From Flavobacteriales bacterium (GTDB lineage Bacteria > Bacteroidota > Bacteroidia > Flavobacteriales_F > PHOS-HE28): a stretch of DNA of 64,000 bases. Position 1 is the first letter of the stretch; each line of letters opens with the position of its first letter. Below are positions 9,220-16,461 of the stretch, piece after piece. The notes beneath the pieces are model-generated. The model was not told where the DNA came from. It made no database searches and worked only from the letters and a program-made list of their open reading frames with translations. Made by a program: the position numbers and the translations under genes. The DNA lies in the NCBI GenBank assembly GCA_023957375.1, contig JAMLHB010000001.1, forward strand, positions 620,001-684,000, given 5' to 3'.

Positions 9220-9490
9220 TGGCTCAGGCTATTGCCTCTTCATACTGCGCCTGGCGGCGCTTGTCCATTACTTGGGTGCACCACGGATCCACACGGACGG
9301 ACACGGATCGCGAACGTTTCCGGGTAGCGGACGCCAAGGCGTGGCCCACTTCCTACATCGCACATTGATCAGTGTCATCTGCGTGCGCCGCGCCTTCGCA
9401 AAGCGCTCCGGCGTCGGCGCGCGAAGCAAGGTCCGTTGTTGGGAATTCGGAAGGGTCGTGACCGCAGGGCGCGCAAGAGGCAATAGCCCA
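9220..9490. repeat. CACGGATG hairpin element, copy R2
   Basis: The outer arms are inverted: ggctattgcctctt near 9228-9241 and aagaggcaatagcc near 9468-9481. Inside lie GCGCCTGGCGGCGC, the accacgga/cacggacggacacgg block, and the CCGGGtagCGGACGC...GTGGCCCACTTCC core shared with R1 (5970-6205). The element fills most of the 9089-9536 gap. No coding frame is supported. Confidence 0.8.
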
Positions 9491-9523
9491 GCGACCGTGG
9501 CACGGAGGAAGGCGCGCGGTTGC

Positions 9524-9531
9524 GACCTTTG
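9524..9531 (+). promoter_or_regulatory. -7-type promoter box of mnmE
   Basis: GACCTTTG ends five bases before the mnmE ATG. It matches TAnnTTTG except for the first base and implies a very short leader. Confidence 0.4.
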
Positions 9532-9536
9532 CGGCG

Positions 9537-10895
9537 ATGTACGAGCCGGATACCATCGCCGCGGTAGGCACCGCCCCGGGTGCCGGGGCCATTGCCGTGC
9601 TGCGCGTGAGCGGGCCGGATACCCTTCGGGTGATGCACGCCGTGGCGCCCACCTTGCTGCTCACGCCGGAGCCGCGCGTGGCGGTGTTCGTGCGCTTACG
9701 CGATGCCGACGGCCCGGTGGACGAGGGATTGCTCACCTTCTTTCCCGGCCCCCACAGCTACACCGGGGAGGATGTGGCGGAGATCAGCGTACACGGCTCA
9801 CCCTATATCCAGCAACGGATGCTGGAAGCGCTGCTGGCGGCAGGGGCACGGCTGGCGAGGCCGGGAGAATTCACCCTGCGGGCCTTTCTGAACAGAAAAC
9901 TGGACCTCAGCCAGGCCGAGGCCGTGGCCGACCTAGTCGCCAGCGGAAGCCGCGCGGCGCATACGCTCGCCCTGCAGCAGTTGCGCGGTGGTTACAGCCG
10001 AAAGATCGAGGACCTGCGCGAGCAGCTGATCAGCCTCAGCGCCTTGGTGGAACTGGAGCTCGATTTCGGGGAGGAGGACGTGGAATTCGCGGACCGCACC
10101 GAGCTGGTACGCCTGCTGGACGAGATCATGGGCGTGTGCAGCGGACTGATCGCCAGCTTCCGCTACGGCAATGCGGTGAAGCAGGGCATCCCGGTGGCCA
10201 TCATCGGAGCACCAAACAGTGGCAAGAGCACCCTGCTGAACGCTTTGCTGCAGGAGGATCGCGCCATTGTAAGCGACGTGCCGGGCACCACGCGCGACAC
10301 CGTGGAGGAGACGCTCAACCTCGGAGGGGTGCTGTTCCGGTTCATCGACACCGCCGGCATCAGGCACACGCAGGACACGGTGGAGAGGTTGGGTATTGAA
10401 CGCAGCTATAAAAAGGCGGCGGAGGCCAGCATCGTGGTGGTCTTGGGCGATGCGGCAACGCTGAGCACGGGAGCGTTCCATACCCAGGTGGAACTGCTGC
10501 GCAAGCGCATCGGCGACCAGCCGGAGTTTATTCCGGTGCTCAATAAATGCGACCTGACTGCCGAGGCTGCGCGGGAGGACCGGGGAGTGATGCGCATTTC
10601 AGCCAAAACGGGTGACGGGTTGGATGCGCTCAAGGCACGCTTCACCAACCACGTCCATGCCCTGCGATCAGGGGAGGGCGACATTGTGGTGACCAACGCC
10701 CGCCATGTGGAGGCGCTCACTCGGGCGAAGGAGGCGCTGCTCTCCGCCAAACACGGCGTGCAAGACGGCCTCAGCGGTGAATTGCTGGCCACGGACCTGC
10801 GCCAGGCCCAGCACTACCTCGGCGAGATCACCGGCAAGATCACCCCGGACGACCTGCTGGGCAGCATTTTCAGCAAGTTCTGCATCGGGAAGTAG
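9537..10895 (+). CDS. mnmE: tRNA uridine-5-carboxymethylaminomethyl modification GTPase MnmE
   Basis: 452 residues. With MnmG it modifies the wobble uridine U34 of several tRNAs. The N-terminal folate-binding domain begins 'DTIAAVGTAPGAGAIAVLRVSG'. The inserted GTPase domain (about 215-375) has G1 'GAPNSGKST', the G3 region 'DTAGI' and G4 'NKCD'. The protein ends 'CIGK', keeping the C-x-G-K catalytic motif. It is complete and ordinary. Confidence 0.96.
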   Translation: MYEPDTIAAVGTAPGAGAIAVLRVSGPDTLRVMHAVAPTLLLTPEPRVAVFVRLRDADGPVDEGLLTFFPGPHSYTGEDVAEISVHGSPYIQQRMLEALLAAGARLARPGEFTLRAFLNRKLDLSQAEAVADLVASGSRAAHTLALQQLRGGYSRKIEDLREQLISLSALVELELDFGEEDVEFADRTELVRLLDEIMGVCSGLIASFRYGNAVKQGIPVAIIGAPNSGKSTLLNALLQEDRAIVSDVPGTTRDTVEETLNLGGVLFRFIDTAGIRHTQDTVERLGIERSYKKAAEASIVVVLGDAATLSTGAFHTQVELLRKRIGDQPEFIPVLNKCDLTAEAAREDRGVMRISAKTGDGLDALKARFTNHVHALRSGEGDIVVTNARHVEALTRAKEALLSAKHGVQDGLSGELLATDLRQAQHYLGEITGKITPDDLLGSIFSKFCIGK

Positions 10896-10969
10896 GCTTC
10901 AGGCCTTTTCCGGACGGTAGGGCCACATTGCGGGCGGGCGAACCGATCAAGTGGACCAACCTAATTTTA

Positions 10970-11025
10970 GGATACAAATTAGTATCATACATAATTGTAT
11001 CATACTGGAAAGTAACATACCTTTG
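10970..11025 (+). promoter_or_regulatory. Promoter with repeated GTATCATAC operator-like sites
   Basis: A TTG at 10995-10997 and TACCTTTG at 11018-11025 form a full Bacteroidetes-type promoter with 20 bases between. The -33 side is covered by two GTATCATAC direct repeats (10982-10990 and 10998-11006), the first of which also forms GATAC-n6-GTATC with 10973-10977. Such symmetry suggests a bound repressor. The start codon at 11032 is six bases beyond. Confidence 0.55.
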
Positions 11026-11031
11026 AGCTAC

Positions 11032-11175
11032 ATGGAGGAGATCACTCCCTTCCCCTTGGGCAAAGTGGCCGTGCTGGACCTGCTCACCGACCGGGAACAG
11101 CAGCACAACGCATGGAGGCCATTATCGGTCAGGCTAAAAGGACGCTACGAACTTAAAATGAGCATTAATAAATAA
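11032..11175 (+). CDS. Short protein, probably the 5' remnant of a broken gene
   Basis: 47 residues. The first 33 codons are GC-rich like the host genes ('MEEITPFPLGKVAVLDLL'), the last dozen are AT-rich. The switch near 11130 suggests that a host gene with its own promoter was cut and joined to the AT-rich DNA that follows. No family is recognised. It may be untranslated debris; the close promoter is the main support. Confidence 0.35.
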   Translation: MEEITPFPLGKVAVLDLLTDREQQHNAWRPLSVRLKGRYELKMSINK

Positions 11176-11187
11176 AACAACAATAAA

Positions 11188-11382
11188 ATGAAAAAATTTC
11201 ATCCATTTTTCACTATCGGAACAATAGGAATGGTTGTAACCGCCTGCCTTCATATGTTTTTAGCATTAGGCTTATCATTAACCTCTATTCACTCCGTCTT
11301 TTTCACTCTTTATCCAGTATTTATGACCTTTTTGACATTAGGGGTTGTTTTCACAGTTAGACATCAAAAGGCTGTTATATAA
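11188..11382 (+). CDS. Small two-helix membrane protein
   Basis: 64 residues, mostly hydrophobic, with two membrane helices (about 8-30 and 36-57) and a basic tail. Codon use is strongly AT-rich, unlike the rest of the window, which points to transfer. It begins 12 bases after the short frame at 11032-11175 and 24 bases before a truncated GNAT gene, so it may have arrived in the same segment. I do not know the function. Confidence 0.55.
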   Translation: MKKFHPFFTIGTIGMVVTACLHMFLALGLSLTSIHSVFFTLYPVFMTFLTLGVVFTVRHQKAVI

Positions 11383-11406
11383 AGAAAGAGAATTGAGTAA
11401 GGCAAA

Positions 11407-11490
11407 ATGACAAGTTTAATTACAATAAGAGAATATGAACCGAGCGACAAAAATGATGTAATTAACTTGACTAAGTTGAATACACTATAA
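11407..11490 (+). pseudogene. N-terminal fragment of a GNAT acetyltransferase
   Basis: 27 residues beginning 'MTSLITIREYEPSDKNDV' and reaching 'LTKLNT', the typical first strand and helix of a GNAT acetyltransferase. The frame then stops, and a palindromic repeat begins within a few bases. The remaining roughly 120 residues of the domain are missing. The fragment is AT-rich like its upstream neighbour. I infer that insertion or deletion at the repeat removed the rest. Confidence 0.6.
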
Positions 11491-11497
11491 TTTTTCG

Positions 11498-11580
11498 CCC
11501 AATCCTCACGCGAACGTCCACGCTCGTGTGCGTGAAAAGCAGCCTCCAATCGATTTCACACGAGCGTGGACGCTCGCGTG
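11498..11580. repeat. GC-rich palindrome interrupted by a MITE-like element
   Basis: CACGCGAACGTCCACGCTCG at the left is inverted as CGAGCGTGGACGCTCGCGTG at the right, about 30 bases apart. The right arm continues after the 131-bp element, as judged by the repeated cgctcgcgtga on both sides of it. It follows directly on the truncated GNAT gene. Confidence 0.75.
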
Positions 11581-11581
11581 A

Positions 11582-11712
11582 AATGTCATTAAGTTAAGGG
11601 AGGAAGAGCACTGTTGTAGCACAGACTTCCAGCCTGTGGAACGACAACATCGCAGGCTGGAAGCCTGCGGAACATGATCTGTTGATAAATGCTCCCTTAA
11701 CTTAATGACATT
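11582..11712. mobile_element. 131-bp MITE-like element, copy 1, with target duplication
   Basis: Terminal inverted repeats of 21 bp (aatgtcattaagttaagggag and its complement). The inside holds two hairpins built from gcaggctggaagcctgc and related words. The 11-bp word cgctcgcgtga flanks it at 11571-11581 and 11714-11724, as expected of a target-site duplication. A same-length copy in the opposite orientation lies at 49672-49802. It encodes no protein, so a transposase acting in trans is implied. The 11713-11930 stretch beyond shows no gene. Confidence 0.75.
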
Positions 11713-11930
11713 GCGCTCGCGTGAGTTGAGGGGTGCTGGACTTGGTGGGCAAGATCCCGGAATGGATCGACCCTTGTTCAAGATCTGGCTGGAAGAGCGC
11801 TATTGGGTTTGCGGCTTGGGTTGTGTGAAACCCGAAGCACCAGCATATCGCCGCCTCTGCTATATTCAGGCCCTGAAAAGCCAATTCCACGACAAGACCA
11901 ATGCCCGGAACCCATAGAAGGAACACCCAA

Positions 11931-12098
11931 CCCGGATTATGCAGTAGGGTTCGTTGCGAGGGTCGAAATCACAACGGCAGCGCGGCTTTAACCGAGAAGG
12001 AATAGCCCAAGCTATTCTGCCGAGGAGAAAGCCGGTGAAACGTACGCAGCCGCAGCGATTTCGGGCCGTAGTAGAAATCCTACTGCATATTCCGGGCC
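11931..12098. repeat. 168-bp palindromic element, copy 2
   Basis: It aligns over its full length with 7443-7610 without an evident gap, keeping the inverted ends cccggattatgcag...ctgcatattccggg. Differences between the copies often fall as paired changes that keep the arms complementary (cagcagg/cctgctg versus cagtagg/cctactg), which suggests selection for the folded form. Bases 12099-12277 hold no recognisable gene. Confidence 0.8.
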
Positions 12099-12277
12099 CA
12101 AGCAAGTACCAAAGCACTTGGCAAGATCCGCAGACCCTTTAATAACCTGGACCTGTAATAGCCCTTTGCGCCTTTTGTCCAACTGGGGCGATGTTGTCGC
12201 AATCGGTCGCGTAGCCAAGTCTGGAAATTCACGCATTGCGGGAACAGGTAGTTGGTGGCAATAATAACACGAGCGCT

Positions 12278-12841
12278 ATGAGGAAGATTTTGTACATCTT
12301 ATTAGCTATCATAGTAATTACTTTATGTTTCTTCTACTACGAGAGTTGCCTTTTCAACCAATACATTGACAACTCAAATAAGAAAAACAATATGAATATA
12401 CCTATTAATGAAAATGCACCTGTAAAATCAAGAAATCAAATAGAAATGCAAGCACCAATAGATACAGTTTGGTTTATACTTACTGACATTAAAAACTGGA
12501 CTAAATGGCAGACGGCAGTTACAGAAACGATAGTAGACGAAGAAATTGAAGAAGGAACAAACTTCAAATGGAAAGCCGGTGGACTTTCCTTCAAATCCAA
12601 AATTCATACATCAAAACCCAATACTGCATTTGGCTGGACTGGAACTACTATAGGAGCAAGTGCTATTCACAACTGGACTTTTATGAAAAAAGACAGCAAC
12701 ACAACAATTGTTATTGTAGAAGAAAGCCTTCAAGGCATATTTCCAAAATTGTTCAAAAAATATTTTCAAAATAATCTTGATAAAGGTGTTCTAACAAATT
12801 TAATGGAGCTTAAAGACGCTTCTGAAATGAGAATTAAATAA
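12278..12841 (+). CDS. AT-rich SRPBCC (polyketide cyclase-like) lipid-binding fold protein with membrane anchor
   Basis: 187 residues. One N-terminal membrane helix ('ILYILLAIIVITLCFFYY') precedes an SRPBCC domain: 'IEMQAPIDTVWFILTDIKNWTKW' is the usual first strand and helices, and 'GWTGTTIGASAIHNW' lies in the sheet. These proteins bind hydrophobic ligands; no specific role can be given. GC content is far below that of the neighbours and the gene is directly followed by a long stem-loop, as in a gene cassette. I chose ATG 12278 over a start 14 codons upstream because it places the helix at the N-terminus. Confidence 0.75.
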   Translation: MRKILYILLAIIVITLCFFYYESCLFNQYIDNSNKKNNMNIPINENAPVKSRNQIEMQAPIDTVWFILTDIKNWTKWQTAVTETIVDEEIEEGTNFKWKAGGLSFKSKIHTSKPNTAFGWTGTTIGASAIHNWTFMKKDSNTTIVIVEESLQGIFPKLFKKYFQNNLDKGVLTNLMELKDASEMRIK

Positions 12842-13045
12842 CTGCCACCAACAAGGGGCCTGCTTCTACGCTGGCTGACGGAATAAACATCAGCTTTTCG
12901 TTCGCTGTTCGTCTGTAGTTCCGAGCTGAAAAAGCATTGTTCAACTTTTGTAGTTATCTTCGGCTACAGGTTCGCTGTTGGGCTAACGTTCGGGCTGAAA
13001 GTACATTGAATACCAGCGCAGCAGCAGGCCTTGGACGTTAGCCCC
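12842..13045 (+). repeat. Long stem-loop after the SRPBCC gene, attC-like
   Basis: The outer arms aaggggcctgcttctacgct (from 12853) and the complement of agcgcagcagcaggcctt (to about 13032) pair over roughly 20 bases. The edges carry CCAAC (12848-12852) and GGACGTTAG (13033-13041). Inside, two halves repeat: ttcgctgttcgt...gagctgaaa and ttcgctgttggg...gggctgaaa. A coding cassette followed at once by an imperfect hairpin resembles an integron attC site, but the R' core is not a clear GTTRRRY match. Confidence 0.5.
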
Positions 13046-13165
13046 ACTTCGCGCAAACTTCCTCGGCTCGTGCGCATGCCCTATCCATTCGCATGGAAGC
13101 AGTCACGAGCAAATGGCACCCTCATCCGAGAAGGGGCATGGCTGAATTATTAGCCATAGAGCCGC

Positions 13166-13873
13166 CTATTTCCCCAGGCCTTCCTCGATACGTTCGGGCG
13201 AGGTGGCCCTTGAGTAGAGGTGGACACGTTCTTCGTCCACACCAACCTCTTGGAGCGCATCGGCCACTTGGCTCACCCACGGTTCTGGGCCGCACACGTA
13301 GAAAGGCTGGTCCAGTTGCTGCACGTGCCGGTGAATGAAGGCGGCATCCACCTCGCCCGCGGCATTCCGTGGCCTGTCCTCCAGCGCGAGGATGCTGATG
13401 AAGTTGGTGCCGAACAGGGTGTATAGCTCACCCTCGAAGCAGATGTCCTTGCCGCGCTTATTGGCATAGATGAGCTGGTTGCCGACCAGCTTGTCGTCCT
13501 TGTGCAGTTGCCGGAAGATGGCCATGAACGGCGTGATGCCCGTGCCGCCGGCAAGGAACACGCCGGGACCGCGGTATTCCACCTCCTTGTGTGGTTCGCT
13601 GATCTGCAACGTGGCACCCTCCACCAGTCGTTTGATGTGTGCTGGAAGGGTCTCCTCGTCTGGGTAGGTCTTCATGGCCATTTGCAGGTTGGGTTCACTG
13701 TCCAAACCAATGAACGAGAATGTGGACTTCTCCGCAAGCGTGCCGGGCCTTTCCAACCACAACTCTGCGCATTGGCCGGGTGTGAAATGGTAGTTGGCCG
13801 GTCGTTCCAAGGTGATCCCCATCACATCGTGCGTCACCTTCTCCTTTTTGAGCAACTTCACTGTGTAGGTCAT
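13166..13873 (-). CDS. FNR-type flavin/NAD(P) reductase, paralogue B
   Basis: 235 residues. It has an FAD-binding beta-barrel, then an NAD(P) domain marked by 'FLAGGTGITPFMAI' and ending 'FYVCGPEPWV'. It lacks a 2Fe-2S domain, so it is a stand-alone ferredoxin/flavodoxin reductase-like enzyme with an unknown partner. It is clearly related to the gene at 14892-15563 ('YTVKLLKKEKVTHDV' versus 'FSVKLLKKEQLTHDV'). I start at ATG 13873, matching the paralogue's N-terminus. Confidence 0.8.
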   Translation of the reverse strand: MTYTVKLLKKEKVTHDVMGITLERPANYHFTPGQCAELWLERPGTLAEKSTFSFIGLDSEPNLQMAMKTYPDEETLPAHIKRLVEGATLQISEPHKEVEYRGPGVFLAGGTGITPFMAIFRQLHKDDKLVGNQLIYANKRGKDICFEGELYTLFGTNFISILALEDRPRNAAGEVDAAFIHRHVQQLDQPFYVCGPEPWVSQVADALQEVGVDEERVHLYSRATSPERIEEGLGK

Positions 13874-14003
13874 TGTTGCTGCGTTTTTCTGAAAGGAAGA
13901 CAAGTGAACGTGCCCGGCCGTTCATGCGCTTGAACCTGAAGCAGGCCAAGAAATGTCAATGAACGGCAGGCCGTGTATGTGGCCGCAGGGCTGTTGGGTC
14001 CAA

Positions 14004-14197
14004 GGCGCCCGCCTACGGCGGCCGCAGCATGCTCTAAGACAAAACCACGGATGGACACGGATGAACACGGATGAACACGGATTTTCGGTCCATGGTTCAG
14101 GCGAAACCGCCCTCATCCGAGTTCATCAGGGTGGTCCCGCTTGCCGGCCGGCTGGTCCGTGGTTCAAGTCAGTGTGTAAATGCGGCGCCAGGCGCAG
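14004..14197. repeat. CACGGATG hairpin element, copy R3
   Basis: aaccacggatggacacggatgaacacggat on the left (from 14042). On the right, the complement of the ccggccggctggtccgtggtt end matches the left arm of R1. GC-rich words (gcgcccgcctacggcgg and gcggcgccaggcgc) lie at both margins. It fills most of the 13874-14235 gap between paralogue B and folE. Confidence 0.75.
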
Positions 14198-14235
14198 TTT
14201 AATTTCAAGTTGGCCCAGCATATGGCCGTGCTTTT

Positions 14236-14892
14236 TCAGGACTGCCCCACCGCTTCCAGGAAGCCCCTGCGTTCTGGCGGCTCCCTGAATTTCCCGCCGT
14301 AGTAGTTGGTGACGGTTGAGCTCTTCGTGTCCTCCACGCCACGGGCCGCCACACAGAGGTGATCGGCTTCCACATAAACGGCCACGTCCTCCGTGCCCAG
14401 CACCCGTTGCAGGCCCTCGGCGATCTGCACGGTAAGCCGTTCCTGCACCTGGGGGCGGCGGGCGAAGTGCTTCACGATGTGGTTCAGCTTGCTCAGGCCG
14501 ATCACTTTTTCGCCGGGGAAGTACGCCACATGCACCTTGCCGATGATGGGCAGGAAATGGTGCTCGCAGAAGGTGTGCAGGCTGATGTTCCTTTCCACCA
14601 ACATTTCACCGTAACCGTAAGTGTTGGGGAAGGTGGTGATCGAAGGAAAGTTGCGGTCATCCAGCCCGCTGAACACTTCATTGACGAACATCTTGGCCAC
14701 GCGCTGCGGCGTTTCGCGCAGGCTTTCGTCGGTGAGGTCCAGGCCGAGCACTTCCATGATCCGTGCAAAATGGTGGCGGATGGCCGCGATTTTTTCCGTG
14801 TCGCCATCGCCGTGCGGAACAGGGTGCAACAGGGGAAGTGGATCATCGGGCTGCCGTGCCGCAACCCGTCCGTTGGCTTGTGCACTGCCCAT
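14236..14892 (-). CDS. folE: GTP cyclohydrolase I
   Basis: 218 residues. It converts GTP to 7,8-dihydroneopterin triphosphate, first step of folate and biopterin synthesis. The zinc and substrate motifs 'HTFCEHHFLPIIGKVHVAY' and 'CVAARGVEDTKSSTVT' are intact, as are 'RPQVQERLT' and 'VYVEADHLC'. The first 30 residues are a variable extension. Its ATG shares one base with the TGA of the upstream reductase gene (TGATG), so the two are translationally coupled. Confidence 0.95.
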   Translation of the reverse strand: MGSAQANGRVAARQPDDPLPLLHPVPHGDGDTEKIAAIRHHFARIMEVLGLDLTDESLRETPQRVAKMFVNEVFSGLDDRNFPSITTFPNTYGYGEMLVERNISLHTFCEHHFLPIIGKVHVAYFPGEKVIGLSKLNHIVKHFARRPQVQERLTVQIAEGLQRVLGTEDVAVYVEADHLCVAARGVEDTKSSTVTNYYGGKFREPPERRGFLEAVGQS

Positions 14893-15563
14893 CAGAACTG
14901 CACGTCGATCATGCTTTCGCTGGCGCCTAATTGCACCAGTGCGTTCTTCACCGCTTTCACGAAGCCTTCCGGCCCGCAGGTGTAGAACGGCTGTTTGAAG
15001 TTGCTGATGTGGGCCTTGAGGAAATCCGCGCTGACCATGCCATTGAGGTAGCCCGGAACGGATTCGTTGCTCAGCACCGGGTGGAAATTGCTGCCCAGCA
15101 TGCTGCGGAACTCATCGTCCATGAACGTGTCAGCCTTGGTTTTATTGAAGAAGAACAGCGAATTGCCCGCCAGCTTGCCTTCCGTTTTCAGTTGGCGCAG
15201 GATGGCAATGAACGGCGTGACGCCCGTTCCGCCGGCAATGAACACCCCCGGGCCTTTCAATGCCACCGTGTCGAACGGCTCGCTGATCACAATGCGGTCG
15301 CCAACCTTCAGCGTGTTGAGGATCTGCTCGGTGATGCCATGGTGCGACACATAGCACTTGGTGGTGAGCTGCAAGTGCTCCTCACTGTTCAAACCGGTGA
15401 AGGTGAACGGTGATACCTTTTCTTTTACCGCCGGAATGTCGGGCAGTTTGAAATCGATGCCCTGGCCGGCCGAGAAGAAGTAGTCCTTCGGCCGCTCCAA
15501 GGTCATGCGGACCACATCGTGGGTAAGTTGTTCCTTTTTCAAGAGTTTGACCGAGAATTCCAT
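14892..15563 (-). CDS. FNR-type flavin/NAD(P) reductase, paralogue A
   Basis: 223 residues with the same build as the 13166-13873 protein: an FAD barrel, 'FIAGGTGVTPFIAILRQL' in the NAD(P) domain and 'FYTCGPEGFV' at the C-terminal end. The substrate or electron partner is unknown. The stop overlaps the folE start by one base. A duplication, later separated by folE and a hairpin repeat, best explains the two paralogues. Confidence 0.8.
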   Translation of the reverse strand: MEFSVKLLKKEQLTHDVVRMTLERPKDYFFSAGQGIDFKLPDIPAVKEKVSPFTFTGLNSEEHLQLTTKCYVSHHGITEQILNTLKVGDRIVISEPFDTVALKGPGVFIAGGTGVTPFIAILRQLKTEGKLAGNSLFFFNKTKADTFMDDEFRSMLGSNFHPVLSNESVPGYLNGMVSADFLKAHISNFKQPFYTCGPEGFVKAVKNALVQLGASESMIDVQF

Positions 15564-15755
15564 GAAGGTCTTGGTTTTTTATGGCTGTACGTTCATAGCA
15601 ATCAACTACTGAAGGCCGGTCCTTGTTCACCATGCACCGATCCGGGTTTTGCGGATTTGGATGCGGAAACGCGGCGCGGGTTACACGGCTTGTAACTTTC
15701 CCCTTCGCACGGCATCGAATAGATGCGGAACGGACAGGTGAACGGGTGATCAAAG

Positions 15756-16427
15756 ATGACCATGCAAGTATGGAAGAAGTCGGCCACTCGGCCGAGCGGG
15801 GCTTTGGCGGACCAGGAAGTGGTGCAACGGGTCAGAGCCGGGGACAAGGCCCTGTTCGAGATCCTGATGCGGCGGCACAACCAAACGCTCTACCGGGCGG
15901 TGCGCAGCTACCTGAAGGACGGCAGCGACGTGCAGGATGCCATGCAGGAAGCCTACCTGAAGGCCTATGCCAAGCTGGACCAGTTCAAAGGGGAGGCGGC
16001 CTTTTCCACTTGGCTGGTGCGCATCGGCGTCAATGAAGCCCTGCAGCACCTGCGCAGGGAAAGGCAGATGCAGAGACATACCGACCCGGATGTGCGTGCG
16101 GAACGGCTGAACCAACTACCCGATGGTGGAATGAACCCGGAACAAAAAGCCATGCAGGAGCAGAACCACCGGCTGCTGGAGGAAGCCATCGACAAGTTGC
16201 CGGAGGCCTACCGCAGCGTATACATGCTGCGCGAGGTGGAGGGGATGGACGTCGCCGGGGTGGCGCAAAGCCTCGGACTTTCCGAAGGCAATGTGAAGGT
16301 GAGGCTTCACCGGGCCAAGGCCATGCTGAAGGAAACGCTGGTGGGGGCGGAGGCCGCAACCCAAGCGTTCGAATTCGGGAACAAGCACTGCGACCGCTTG
16401 GTTGCCTGGGTGATGGCCCGCATCTGA
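15756..16427 (+). CDS. ECF-type RNA polymerase sigma factor
   Basis: 223 residues. Region 2 is 'DKALFEILMRRHNQTLYRAVRSYLKDGSDVQDAMQEAYLKAY' in type, with 'FSTWLVRIGVNEALQHLRR'. Region 4 is 'LPEAYRSVYMLREVEGMDVAGVAQSLGLSEGNVKVRLHRA'. The C-terminal tail holds 'HCDRLVAWVM', a variant end with Cys and His seen in some ECF groups; it may sense a metal or redox state, which is an inference. No anti-sigma gene is adjacent; the next gene is a convergent NirK-like gene. Confidence 0.9.
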   Translation: MTMQVWKKSATRPSGALADQEVVQRVRAGDKALFEILMRRHNQTLYRAVRSYLKDGSDVQDAMQEAYLKAYAKLDQFKGEAAFSTWLVRIGVNEALQHLRRERQMQRHTDPDVRAERLNQLPDGGMNPEQKAMQEQNHRLLEEAIDKLPEAYRSVYMLREVEGMDVAGVAQSLGLSEGNVKVRLHRAKAMLKETLVGAEAATQAFEFGNKHCDRLVAWVMARI

Positions 16428-16461
16428 TCACGGGCATGATCCTGCCGGCCAGCGGTCCCGG

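Noticed and set aside
11582-11712. A small RNA gene
   Set aside because: The inverted ends, target duplication and second copy point to a mobile element.
12842-13045. Firm integron call
   Set aside because: No integrase in the window and the core site is not a clean match; kept only as attC-like.
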